From positions 9,932,856 through 9,996,855 of the forward strand of contig OZ029929.1 in assembly GCA_964023275.1 (NCBI GenBank): a stretch of DNA of 64,000 bases. Direction: 5' to 3'. The DNA is from Norana najaformis. Lineage: Eukaryota; Annelida; Clitellata; Crassiclitellata; Hormogastridae. This document shows, one piece after another, positions 44,720 to 56,789 of this stretch. The notes beneath the pieces were generated by a model that was given only the letters and a program-made list of their open reading frames with translations, made no database searches and was not told where the DNA came from. Numbering within the stretch: the stretch's first letter is position 1; every line of letters starts with the position of its first letter. A program made the translations under genes and the position numbers.

Positions 44720-47035
44720 CTACGTGTTTAGATAACAATTTTCTTCCGCAGGCGGTGCTGAGAGGATGTAGCGGTTTACTTCATATTATAACTTAAATCC
44801 CTTTATCTGTATTAATTGGTTATTTATTTAAGTTTGATGTCTAGGGATCACTATGTAATTACTTGAGTCCGCTACGTGATACAGACATTGATCATATGCT
44901 GTTGTTCACCTTACTCAAGTATTGACTGTTATCATTGGTTTATAAATAGATTATGGCTCGTTAAATGTCTATTTTAAAAGTCTTATTAAAACAATACAAT
45001 GTAATATATGATCAACAGTTCATTTACATTTATGCAATGACAGAATCTAACTAGCTTACTTAAAAGGCCAGCAATTATTTATACTAAAGCTAAAATATGT
45101 TAACTTCCCCAAGATAAGCTTCTTCATGACAGATTCTTCAAAGTCCTTCAGCAGAAGTATAGATCCCTTTCCATCTTTCGTGTGACAGTGCGATCTTCCC
45201 CAGAGTCCTTCAACGTATAGAAGCAATATGGCGACTCCTCTATAACACGCAGGATTACTACTTGGTAGACAAGCGGTCACCGTTCTTTCGATGACTTGTT
45301 GATTGAAAGTTCCTTCATTCGACGACCTAACTTGATGATGACTTAGTCCAAAGTTTTAGGAACTAAGACACGTTCGAATACGACGTTCTAAGTTCCCTCG
45401 ATTAGCTAACACTCGCTACGAATCGACATCGTCCGATTTTAGCTTCAAGTTCGACACACTTTGAACGGTAAGTCTTTTAAAACTACTCCGTGCAGCTAAG
45501 ACTTCGATTCTACAAGTCTTAACGGCGACTTAGTATCATCAAATCGGCCGAATAGACACCACAACTCGAGAATTACGAGGCGTCCACAACGACCATCGCG
45601 TCTGCTACCTTTCGTAAGACTCTCGAATTTCAACCGTTTTCACGATTACATCCTTTGCAGAAGATCGTCTGGTGATGATGTCAGAATGTTCAAATTCTTT
45701 ACTTTCATGCTCGGCTTTGCAGTTTCAACGGTTGGACCGATCGTTTGGTGAGTTATGGCTGCCGTTCAAATTCGCCTTGTCATGGTTAAAACTGTCCACG
45801 TTGAACAACGGATCTCCATGGCGTGCTTAGTCAAAGCCCAGCAAACCCCCAGTTGCTGTTGGAGTGAGCTTAAAACAGGTGGTGACCAGCAATGTTATTA
45901 TAAGTGTTGGAATAAGTCCATCGGATTACGGGGATTCTATTAGAAAAGAGGTTGAGAAATCTATTTGCTAGGAAACGCTGCCTGATAGTATTTTTATTCC
46001 TATGGAAATACATCGATTAACCGATTACATGAACCCGGACGGTGGAGGTGGATCTACACCCACTGAACTTTGGGCCACACACTGCATGAATACGAACCCA
46101 AGACCGGGGCGAGAGGCGGAGTCGTAGAAACGGCAACGCTGCTGATGATGACGCCATTTACTGCGTTGTTTAGGGCAGTCGACTCGAATCCAGCAGATGC
46201 TGTGCATCGATGTTATTCAAAACGTGGGCTCCTAAACTAAGGTTAAGCAGTATGCTAAGACTTGTCTCGAGCATGCATGGCCTACAAGTCGGCGCCTAGC
46301 TGCGAAAATGTACCCTTATAAGACCTTTGATGCTCATTTTGGTTCTTTTTAAATTTTGTACGAAGCAGATGCTTTATTTATACTAAATCTGCTTAAATGT
46401 CAGCCTCCATTTTTAGCCAGTATACAGCTCCGAATTACACGAACTGTTTAGAAATTTAGCTAGGATTATTTATTGTTATGCAAGTCACATTGTAATTATT
46501 ATTATTAAACAAGTCGTTTTGTTAATTTGCGGGGCAATATTACTCTTGTCGTTTACTCGAATATTAAAAGGTATTCGTGCTTAGAATTATCGAAATCGTA
46601 AATCAGACAAGTATCCTTCGAATCATACATCCATCAGGGATGCTACAATAAAATCCCAGCGTCTTGGTTTGAACCAAAGTTCTCCCCGTGAAAATCAGTA
46701 TCGGCAGTTGGTCCAACATCATGGCACTGATGATTCTAATACGACGTCGACTGTGGCTCCAACTTGAAGAATACATTTGTTTGGTCGCAATTAATCAAAA
46801 GTAATGTCGTCTTTCTGACTTCAATGTTTTGGGCCGATCGGGCTCTCCTTACTTCATTTCGACTACCACAGCAAGATTTCTTCAGACATTGCTTACAAGG
46901 CTTGGACCTCCTTTGCAAGTCTCAGTCCGACGACAGAGTGGCTGGTGGTCGGCTTTCTCCTCAAAACTGATGGCGCGCCAAAGGCAAGCCGCAATCAGAA
47001 AGAGAAATACAACGTCACAGTAGTGTTGCCAATAG
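44720..47035. mobile_element. Unclassified insertion relative to unit 1
   Basis: Unit 1 passes from its equivalent of 44,700 (about 15,500) to the equivalent of 47,100 (about 15,810) in about 300 bp, while here about 2.3 kb intervene. The inserted sequence has TGTGAGTAGTCT near its left edge and ACGTCACAGTAG near its right edge, but I could not identify LTRs, inverted ends, a target duplication or a coding domain. The short frames at 45,056-45,280 (minus) and 45,755-45,943 (plus) show no recognisable motif. It could be a decayed LTR element or host sequence moved by duplication. Confidence 0.4.
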
Positions 47036-47234
47036 TGGAAACAATGGAGATAGGATGGTAAGTATGCAACTGAACAAATCTTGCCACAAAACCATTAGAA
47101 AAAAGTAGTTAGCTACAGATTGAGTTTTGTGGTTTAAGTACTAGTAACAACCACTGTTAAAAAAAAGTAGTTCAAAACTTCTTGCCTATAGCCATAACTA
47201 ATATGTCAAAATATGAACACATAATCACTAGCTT

Positions 47235-47530
47235 TCTGTTTCAGCAAAGGATTTATTTCAAATTGGGGTTAATACCTAATAAAGCATTGAACTCTGGCCA
47301 ACTTCAATACTTAAAACCAGTCCTCATTCCCCAGGCTTATATATAAGTAGGTCATCTTACTGCCTTTCGCTGGTGATTGGACTACCTAAGGCTAGAACTG
47401 ATCCTAATGAACATGCGTTTTGGTTTGCTTGACAAAGATTTTAGAACTGTTTTTCCTATACCTGTTCGTTCTACTCAGTCGCTTGTGTCATTTCGTTTTT
47501 AACGTAAGGTTTAACTTTTAAAATTGCTGT
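47235..47530 (+). pseudogene. LINE ORF2 C-terminal remnant, unit 2 paralogue
   Basis: Begins at AGCAAAGGATTTATTTCAAA, paralogous to 16,226 in unit 1, and parallels it to the ACCTTTTAAA-like end. It is more decayed than its partner. Confidence 0.6.
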
Positions 47531-48842
47531 AATATTGTGACATTCGGGATTAGAAGGATATGCTACAACAGCAGGGAACCAGAAGAGTTGGGTTAGGAAA
47601 GAATAGGAGTCATGAATGAGCGCAATAAAGGCGGACAAATACAATAATTGCTTATCCACGATAGGTTGCCCCTCTGTCTGAGTGGTATGATCTTCTGGAT
47701 ACTGACATGATTGCGGCTTGATGTTCCTGAGCTATCGCTTCATGCCCTGTGCATTAGACACCTGCGCCACATATGTTATTACTTAAGAATAATTAACAGT
47801 AGCATTATTTCTTCTAGGCTTTATTAAAATCGGATTAAAGCAGATGACACTGTTTCTTGTAAATTGAACATTAACGTTACTTTTCCAGTTGTCTAGATTT
47901 CACTCAGCTACATTACCTAGATCGAGAACGTAACTTCTAGAGATCCCTTTTGACCATGTAGCCAATTCTACCCAAACTAGTATCTTAGTTCTTAATCTAA
48001 TCCTATCCTCAGTCTCTGTTTCTCCCTCTCACTGCTTTTCGTTCTCTCTCTCCCTCTCTCGCTGCTTCTCTTTCTCCAGATTCTGCGCGGCTCGGTTGCC
48101 ACTAAGGGTTGCGTGGTGATTTCTGATTAGACCAAGTGAACACATAATATTAATACATACACACAATACACATGACACATATTTGCAGCACATATTTACA
48201 ACACGTTCACAAATGCGTAGGAATAGTTGAATATGTATAATATGGGACATAGGCATATACAGTATGCCCGCACTTCAGTAACAACTATACAAGAATATGT
48301 AGCTATAAGCAAGTTAGTAATCTTTATTTCCATCTGTCAAAAGCACGTGCATTACATCGTATAGAACAATTATATGCATTTAAAATAGTTATAACACGAG
48401 CAAATATAATAGGCATGCACAACAAAAATATAACTAAACATCGATTCATAAAACTACTTCTAAGCAGTTTAGATTTAAGAAGAGGCAGCATTAATGGTGA
48501 AACGGCTTATCATGATAAGAGGGATCCAAATTGCGCATTTTAAAAATCTATCGAATGACTAAGATTTCTGAATTTCCGTATTTCAACTTTAACATCATTT
48601 TGGCTGAAGCAAATTTTAGACTGAGCCTCCAAATTGTTTCTTTTTGGAAGCGGCGCTATATAAATTTATAATTACAAATAAAATCACAATTCGGTGAGCA
48701 CTGATTAGACCGCCTACTCATAAAATTTCAACGAGAAATTACCAGAAACTTCACAAAAGCCATGAAAAGCACCAACCCAACGATGAAACAGAGAAACAAA
48801 TCTCCAAATTCGTCACATCACATTGTCACCTTACAATAACAT

Positions 48843-49475
48843 TCATTGCCTCAAACTACGTGAAGATAGCTTTCTAATAAATTCTTCCCTATCAAATTCT
48901 TTCCACATTCTGTCATAATTCGCATGTGTGTAGGTAGGGTCGTGATTCCGTTGGATTATAGGTATATCGAATGAAGCGTCATCTGAACATTTTGAAAATA
49001 GGTCTAGATAAATGTCATATGCACCATGGTAATGTAAGGAAATGCCTGAAGAAACTTTCTCCTTATCCGCTTCAATGAACTGCAGTTCATTGAAGGCAGA
49101 AGTATCTTGATTCATTTTCTGTCTGAATGAAGGCATAAGGCAACAAGGATAAACGTCATGTCGAGAAAACTCTAAGAACCAAAACATGACCCTCTCGACC
49201 CAGAAGGCGAGTTCCGTCGGCATAAGTTTGTCATCGTTTCGTGTTTCATTTCCATTTCTGGTATTGAGAGCCTCCATGCAAAAGAGAAGACAATTTTTCA
49301 ATTGATATGAAGTTTTCTCATGATCGTGAAGTATTATTTTGCAAACTATATAGGCTGCTTTTATTAAAGGGGAACTTTCTCTGATGATTCGACTTTCCAC
49401 TGGTGCAAATGAAATTCTAGCAAATGTTTCGGAAAAAATAAAGCGGGAACTCTTGGGTTGGAGGGATCAAAGCGA
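48843..49475 (-). pseudogene. Relic C: C-terminal end of an ankyrin/Mab-21-like gene
   Basis: An open frame of 185 codons (48,843-49,400) matches the last ~185 residues of gene A almost residue for residue, including VESRIIRESSPLIKAAYIVC, HEKTSYQLKNCLLF and FDREEFIRKLSSRSLRQ. Upstream a frame change follows (SSRFIFSETFARISF frame), and homology ends at about 49,475, where the LINE-bearing start of unit 3 is joined. All ankyrin repeats and the whole catalytic half are missing, so it cannot be an enzyme. Without an upstream exon it is probably untranslated, although a downstream ATG would allow a short Mab-21 helical-lobe peptide. Confidence 0.85.
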
Positions 49476-50789
49476 GCAGATCGTACGCCGTATCACTCAC
49501 CGAAACTACAGCAGCATTCCGAACCCTCATTGTCGGGTTTTCTAGATTGGCGAGAGCTAGACTAGAGTAGTCCAGCCTTTCAATGCCTAAATGTTTTTGC
49601 CTTTGATTCATACGGCGCACGTAATAATTTCGTAATTTATGTAACAATGCTGAAATTTGACTGGCGGTGATGATCGAACGTGCTTTAGGTGTCCACTATG
49701 GACTTATTGGAAACCTCACATGCTGACCTCGTTGATGATAGTTTTCCATCGGGCAACACGCCCAGGTACATGACAACTCTGGCCGGCGAGATGATGGTTT
49801 GCCCTCCTATGACCATAGAACCCGAAGGAACGTTAGTCTAGTTGTTGCACTGATGTTCTCGTGTCTGCCTTTCACCAAGAAGCTCCAATACTTCTTATAT
49901 AATCTGACGACTTCTGTAGCGCCGTTATCATAATGCACGAGGTATGAATTGGTCGTCGATTCTAGTATTCAATCTATTGAAGAAGCACTGTTGAAATCCA
50001 ATTCAGAAGGCAGGCTAAGGTTGGCAAGCAAGTAGCTTTGGCATATCTTCATTACGATACGCCACATCTTAACCACTGAGAGGCGCAGAACGCTACAGCT
50101 ATTTATGTACAACGCCCTTTTTGGGCTTTATGGCGTTATATTAATTGTCTTATTATTATTCTTATTATCGTCCCTATGGTTATAAACTGGAACGAAAAAG
50201 TGCAGCATTGATCTGTTGAAGCCGATTTTAAACTGTGTTATCTTACTTGCTGTGAGATTCAATCCGTCCAGCTGTCCCTCGTAGCCATCTGTCACAACCC
50301 CAACCGGCGAATATATTAGGCCTTCTGTGTGGGTCGCGGCCCAATATAGACCGGCTAACCGACCGACGATCTAATCTCGACTGATAGCGAGGTCTAGAAA
50401 GAAGAGAATGGCGGATATATTGGCGTCGACCGGGTGTCGCATTTCATAGAACGACGCCAGACATGGGTTCGTTAGGTTTCGTCGCATGTTGCTTTGCGCT
50501 GCTGACGTTTTGTACAGGTCGGTCTTTGTTCGGTTTAGCTGAGCCGATCAAATCTAATGTAGGCCTAGACCTATGTATAGGAGGTGATTTCATGGCAAGG
50601 AAGAAAGGGTGTAAGAAGGAAGAAAGGCAGAAAGAAAGGAAGGAAGAAAGACAGAAAAACATATAGAGGAAGACAAAAAGAAAAATGGAAAATAAAAGAG
50701 TAGATGAAAAGACAGAATTAAACGAAAGATGGTGAAAGCTAATAGGCTAAGTAAGCTATATTGGCTTTTAATGCCTATATCTATCCATC

Positions 50790-51250
50790 CACCTGACAAG
50801 TTTTTTAAACTGTTCAAGCTTGGTGCAGATATTACTTCTTCTGGTAGGCAAGTCCAGTGCTCTATAATCCTCTGGCTGAAGAAGATTTTTCTAATGCCCA
50901 ATCGCACCCTGTCACGATAAAGTTTCAGACTGTGTCCTCTTAAATGTTCCATTACTGTCCTCTGGAATAAGGTTTGCTCATCTATATTTTTGAGTCCATG
51001 TAAAAACTTTTTAGGTCTCAATAAGGTCACCTCTGAGTCATCTTCTTTCTAAGGAAAATAAAATCAGCTTTTGAAGCCTTTCTTCATATGGCAGCCTAGC
51101 TAGATTTCTGATGAGTTTAATAGCTCTTTTTGTACTTTTTCCAGGCATTCCATGTCTTTTTCGTAATAGGGACTCCAAACCTGGATGAAATATTCTTGAA
51201 ACAATCAATACCTATGTGACTGAAACTTCTTTTTATCAAACCAAGTGGAT
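50790..51250 (-). pseudogene. CR1-like LINE ORF2 C-terminus
   Basis: Minus-strand frame 50,590-51,030 contains LRGHSLKLYRDRVRLGIRKI, FFSQRIIEHWTCLPEEVISA and PSLNSLKNL, the standard CR1 ORF2 terminus ('RGH..KL......R...FF..R....WN.LP..VV.A.S...FK..L'). The more upstream part at 51,060-51,250 encodes the 'MECLEKVQKRAIKLI'-like stretch. Unit 1 keeps a poorer copy at 10,790-11,000. Confidence 0.75.
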
Positions 51251-52150
51251 GGAATGGAAGAAACGATCACAGCATCAATGAGAGAACAAGTAAAACTGGT
51301 GACTGACCGCTCGTGTGTGAGTTTTGAATTTAAAAATTAATCCATCTTGGATGAATGTGACTCCGGGGTTTCGATCTATGTCGATTTCGCATGACTAACC
51401 AGAGATGCGAAGTGAAATCCAGATGTGTTAGATAATACTCGGTCACCGTGCCACATCAAAATCTTGACCGACGCCGGAAATTAGTCGAGTGTTATGATTA
51501 GATCAGGATTTGAACCGGAGACCTTAAGACCTTCTTTCAGTTAACGATCTCCTGAGTTATTTGAGCTAGTATCAGACCATTCAGATAAACAAACATATAA
51601 TCAAATCTAAGAAAACATGTTAATCATTTTAGTAACCTGAGCAATACGAAATAATTTAGAAATTAATTTGTGACCAAATTTTGCTGCGGATTTTTAATAG
51701 CAAAGACTACTATGCCGCATTACTATAGATTGAAAAAAGCTATCGCCCTGGGGTATTAAATTAATCGATAACTAATGAAGCGTATTGGCACCTTTCCCAT
51801 TAAGGTTTCTTTTAGAGACGTCTGCATTTGGCCTGCGACTTGTTTGGCAAAATGTTCGACATTCGATATTCTTTATTACAGCACCATGAATGGCGCACCG
51901 TGGTTGTTGTATGGATATCAGTTTCACAAGTCACCGAAAAAGTTTAATGCTATGACTGCGTTTATTTTTGCATCTGCGCTTACTTGGGTGAGCAGGTGCA
52001 CCGGCGCGGATACAAAAGTATGATTAAAGTTCTAGTGTGAAAATTATTCACGGTAGAGCCTTTGTCTGTCTAGTCTTTTAGTAGCTTTTAATTAAGTTGT
52101 TCAACCGCTTTCTGCAGCTGAGAAGTTCAATAACTTATCCAACCGTAATC

Positions 52151-52504
52151 ATGAGCAAAGGGAATAAAAAAATGGCAGCTGACATAACAAACGGTGAGGA
52201 AATAAACAAACACAAACACCTCTCTCTTTGGGACTTCCTGGAAGCACCGAGGGAAAGCGTAAGCAATAAGCAAATCATGTCTGTCCGCATGCTTTGCATT
52301 GTCATCGGTGGATTCGTCAACATCTTGGCCGTTACTGTTCTGGTACGAAGTCGACTCCGGATTCAACACGAAGGATACATTCACTTGTTGGCAATCCTCG
52401 CTGGAAAGCTCCTCGTAGTAAGAGCCGTCGATTTTCGAATTTTGGAATTTTCTGCGACATTTAGAGATTTCCACGGGCTTGTTCCTGGTCGGTCTGCTCC
52501 TTGA
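52151..52504 (+). pseudogene. GPCR-like first-exon fragment, unit 3 copy
   Basis: From the ATG at 52,151 the frame reads MSKGNKKMAAD, LSLWDFLEAP, then a hydrophobic helix CIVIGGFVNILAVTVLV followed by RSRLRIQHEGYIHLLAILAG. The order resembles the extracellular N-terminus, transmembrane helix 1 (small-xxx-N pattern, GGFVN), first cytoplasmic loop (RSRLR) and start of helix 2 (HLLAILA) of a rhodopsin-like receptor. It would need further exons; the frame ends at 52,504 after unrelated-looking sequence. The copy in unit 1 has lost helix 1, so at least one copy, and probably both, are relics. Confidence 0.45.
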
Positions 52505-53019
52505 TGTATGCCTGAGGTTTCAATTGGCGCAGGGAACCAGATTCATTATTCCTTCTCCCATTAGAGGGCTTTGATTTAAAAGTTAAACGGGTTAAAGACG
52601 GATTATAAATCAATTTTAAATATCTATAATCTACTCAATTTGTTAGAAGATTGAATTTTTAGAAACTTTTAGGGTATATCAGCTTATTTGTTGAAATGTG
52701 TAGCCCCACGTTAGACACAAACTCCGTATTGCTATAAATTTCTTGTTCATTTGACGTTTAAACTAATCGATTTCGTAATATTATAGAGACATTACCGATA
52801 ACAGAATGCAAAAGAAATTGCTATTGAGCAGACAAATACGACTGGGATGAGCTTTTGCTTTTTAATAAGTGTGTAGGGCCTATGTAACCTTTATTATTAG
52901 CCCGATTTAAATTCTGTAAGGGAACAATTGGCTGAGATTAAAAGGCAAAGATTTAGAAAGGATTTAATTAAGCGCGTTTGTGTCCACATGAGATCTGGCT
53001 TGAGATCGTTCTGACACAT

Positions 53020-53700
53020 TTGAACACTTATGTACAACACATATATACAACACGTTCAGTGCTGTACAGAAATAGTTTAATATATATAAAATACGGGACA
53101 TAGGCATATAAAATATTCCCGAACTTCATAAGCACTATACAAGAATATAACTATAAGCAATTTAGTAGCCTATATTTGCATCTGTCAGATGCACATGCAT
53201 TACATTGTGTAGAACAATTATATACATTTTAAATAGTTATTTAAAACACGAGCAAATATAATAGTTGGGCACTAATAAGTAAATGTAACTAAATATCGAT
53301 TCACAAAACTACTTTTAAGCAGTTTAGATTTAATAGGAGGCAGCGTCAATGATGTGAAACGGCTTGCAATAAAAATGAAATGCAAACTGCCCCTCTTTAG
53401 AATCTACCGAATGACAACGATTTCTGTATGTCCGTATTTCAACTTTAACATCATTTAGTCTGACGCACATAAAGGGCGCCTGTTATTGTTTTCTTTCAAA
53501 GCGGCTCTATAGAAATTTAAGATTACAATTAAAATAACAATTCAGTGAACCCTGATTAGACAGACTTCTCATGAAATTTCACCAAGAAGTTGCCAGAAAC
53601 TTCACCAAAGCCAAGATAAGCACTCCAAACAACGAATCATAGAAACATCCAATTTCGTCACTTTGCTACTGAAATCACATTATCCCCTAGGAATAAAATT
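53020..53700. repeat. Unit 3 copy of the gene 3' flank
   Basis: TACAACACATATATACAACA through to the stop-codon region of relic B matches 16,900-18,078 and 48,170-48,840 (for example AAACGGCTT.. and TTTCTGTAT.TCCGTATTTCA). No gene. Confidence 0.75.
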
Positions 53701-56700
53701 CATTGCCTTTATGCTACGTGAAGACAGCTTTCTAATAAATTCTTCCCTATCAAATTGTTTCCACATTGGGTCATAATTGGCGTAAATGTAGGGGTAGTCG
53801 TAATTTCATTGGATTGTAGGCATATCCAATGAGGCGTCATCTGGACATAGGGCCAGATAAATGTCATAGACCGCAGAGTAGCAGAAGGGAATCTTAATGT
53901 CTGAAGAAACGTTCACGTTATCCCCTTCGATGAACGGCAAACATCCATAATTTTCATTTATATGTTGCATTTTCAGTCTGAATGAGGGCATAAGGTAACA
54001 GGGGTAAACGTCATGTCGAGAAAACTCCATGAAGCAAAACATGATCCTCTAGACCCAGAAGGTGAGTTCCGTGCGCAAAATGTTGTCTTCATTTCGTGCT
54101 TCACTTCCATTTCTGGCATTGAGAGCCTCCATGCAAAACAGAAGACAATTTTTCAATTGATATGAAGTTTTCTCATGATCGTGAAGTATCATTTTGCAAA
54201 CTATATAGGCTGCTTTTATTAAAGGGGAACTTTCTTTGATGATTCGACTTTCTACCGTTGCAAATGAAATTCTAGCAAATTTTTCGGAAAAGAGAAATTG
54301 ATGAGTTTCAACCCTTGGGTTGGACCGACAAAAGCGTGGCCGATCAAAGACCAGTGTACAACCGTCTGTTTTCACAGCACGACTAAATTTAATTGGCAGT
54401 GAATCTCTTGGCCAACAATATTCCATGTTAACACAAGCAACGACATCAATTGATATGTTGACAAAGAGAGAGCCACCCTCTCCGTCGTCAATGGGATGAA
54501 GCATTCTTAGTTCCACCGTTTTACACAGACCAATGGAATGAAACATAGACGAGTTGTCCGCTTATATTTCATTTCGTCTATATCTGTTACAATCCATTCG
54601 AACAGGTCGTCGTATTTCCAGAAATTAGGGTCGTTTAAGACTTCTTCGAGAATAATTCTAAATCTAGAATTGACTTCATGAGTCAGCAGGCACTGATCTG
54701 AGTTGAAGAAGTAGTCAAAGGCCTCGTCATTCCGACTCTTGGTATCGTCTTTTGACTTCCATCTCAGTTGAAAGTAGCCTTCAAGACCCAACGGATGTGG
54801 AAACTCTTCGCAAATTTGACTAAATTTAGTCAGTTTAAAGTTATGGTCGAAGTATGCTGAAACGATAATTTTGGTTTTCTCGTCGGCGCTTCCGATTAAA
54901 ATCGGCTGACACTCAAATCGCCAATCCTTTTCCTTTATACCAGCAGCCAAACGGTCCATGAAGTGTTGTAGTGGTCTTTTAAGCTGGCTTACGCGTCTGT
55001 TAAGTCGAATAAATTTATTTTGCATCCATATCTTCCAAATTGTTTCTTCTGACGACTCTCGACCGGAAGATGATTGGGAGCAAATTGTAATCGTGGAAGC
55101 AACTTTCTGCTTCGTTAATTCAGTCACATGAATATTGCGAAGCTTGTTGGGCATGTTATAAGTTCTCATTCTGATTGGAAATTTCACAGCGTTGACTTCG
55201 TCGATTCTTATCTGATCTCGTAGTTGCTTAAGATCTCTAGGAGTATATCCGTATCTATCGTTATTTGCATTAGCTCCAGAGCTGAGGATGAACATGTAAT
55301 GATCATTATCTTCTGCGTAATGTAAAGGGGTTTTGTCGTAAATGTCAGTTGCATTTACGCTACAGCCGAATTTTAGTAGCAGCTTTACTACTTTGTAATA
55401 TTCACCAGTGATGGTGGACCATTTCATAACATGGTGGTGAAGAGGAGTTCTTCCCTTATCATCTGTTACAGTAGCTAAATTCCTGAAATTCTCTTTTCTT
55501 AATTCGAATCTTTCACGCTCCCGTTCTGTTTTACAAACAGGAGAGATGAGTCGATGCAAGGGACTTCGATCTTGTAGGTTTTGAAAACCGCCACGATTCT
55601 GAAGTTCTTTGAAAGTTGCCGAATTCACTCGCATGGAAGACTTCACTGCCAAATCAAGTGGCGTGTTTCCTCTGAAGTCCAGAGCATTCACAATTATTTC
55701 GTCAATCCTAACAACAATTTAACTATTTCTTCTTTATAAATAGTAGTTTCCTTTTCGTGTCCAATACCTTGTGATTTATAGTCACCCTTCCAATCGCTAA
55801 TCTGAAGATAATCGTTGATGCCATATTCTTGCTTGCGAAGCCCATTGCAGAAGAAACTCAAATCAAAGCAGTTCCTACTTGGTTCAAAGACAGCTGCATG
55901 CAAAGCAGTAGGTCCATAACAGTCTTGCAGATTCACGGACGCTTTATTGTTCAGCAGCAGCTGCACTACTTCGACATGATGTCTTTCTGCCGCTTTAATA
56001 GAAGCAGTTGCTCCATAATGATCTCTTGCGTCCATATCAAGTTTCATTCCCGATTTCTGCTCCCAGTCGAGCAAGATTTGAACAGCGTGACGACAGCCAT
56101 TTTGGGAAGCAATAATCAAAGCCGTTTCGCCCTCATAATTTTTCATGTTGAAGTCTGCTCCTTTTTCTAACAGCAACTTTATTATATCGTCTATAGGTTG
56201 AATCTGCAAAAGTCCCTTTCTTGACTTTTTAATAAGATAATTGTGAAACCATTTTCCGCATATTTTGAGAACTTCGTGAAGTGGAGTCTTTAATAGCCAG
56301 CTCGGATAGTTTACATTGAATCTGTCTGACTTTACAAGAACTTCTGCGACTTTTAAAATATTTTTGCATTTGATAGCGTTACAACGAGAACCATTGAATG
56401 AGGATGCAAAGTAATGAAAGCTGGCTCTAAGATGCTCCTCTGAATATACACCTTGGTTTCTATCGAGCAATATCTCAACCATTCCCGGTTGGACGGAAAG
56501 CGCTGCCATATCGAGTGCCGTCCATCCTTGTGATTCTCTCATTAACTCTAGAGGCGTGTTTGTTTCCGCCCAAACTTTTTGAGCAGATACGCATTGACCT
56601 TTCCGCTTTCTAAATTCGTCTGGTTTGATGTTCCTGGTTTCAACCAAGTACCTGACATTTTCTTGAAGTTTGTACCCATCTTCTGTGAGTTTTACAGAAG

Positions 56701-56787
56701 TCGTGCGGCTCTGATTTGAAATAACTTTTACAACCTCTGTATGACCCTTTTCGACGGCAACGTGTAATGGTGTCTTTTTATATGTTC
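53701..56787 (-). pseudogene. Relic B: broken ankyrin/Mab-21-like gene
   Basis: Collinear with gene A from about its residue 435 to the C-terminus, split over several frames (55,694-56,647 and beyond to 56,787; 54,507-55,691; 54,049-54,546; 53,806-54,042). Lesions seen by comparison with A: a 1-nt loss near 55,692; about 20 extra nt near 54,530; a stop codon (TAG, 54,049-54,051) in place of a Glu codon; a 1-nt loss near 53,808 creating TGA. The nucleotidyltransferase keeps GSADEKTK and the third acid (ISIDVVACV), but the first metal-binding acid is Tyr (54,852-54,854; SAYFDHN instead of SADFDYN), so it would be catalytically impaired even if translated. At 56,787, in the middle of an ankyrin repeat, gene sequence ends and composite-repeat sequence begins. 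The N-terminal module and first ankyrin repeats are missing. Confidence 0.92.
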
Positions 56788-56789
56788 TA

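Larger units (their letters stand above)
42190..48842. repeat. Segmental duplication unit 2, spacer part
   Basis: Collinear with 12,600-18,078 of unit 1, ending at relic C just as unit 1 ends at gene A. Diagnostic pairs include TTTGGTGGTATAATGGCCAA (43,172) with TTTGGTGGCATAGTGGCCAA (13,444), GTCAAGGAAAG.TTTCCCAGC (43,278/13,567) and the stretch before each gene's stop codon. A minisatellite (42,531-42,625) and an insertion of about 2.3 kb (44,720-47,035) are specific to this unit. Confidence 0.8.
49475..53020. repeat. Segmental duplication unit 3, spacer part
   Basis: Collinear with 9,430-12,990 of unit 1 (TCGTACGCCGTATCACTCA, TACATGACAACTCTGGCCGG, CATGGGTTCGTTAGGTTTCG, GATGTGTTAGATAATACTC). 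At about 53,015 it jumps to the equivalent of 16,900. About 3.9 kb of the unit 1 spacer is therefore missing here. Confidence 0.8.

Noticed and set aside
48843-49400. Relic C as a functional short gene
   Set aside because: It holds only the Mab-21 helical lobe; upstream sequence is frameshifted and then replaced by spacer DNA, so it is treated as a pseudogene.
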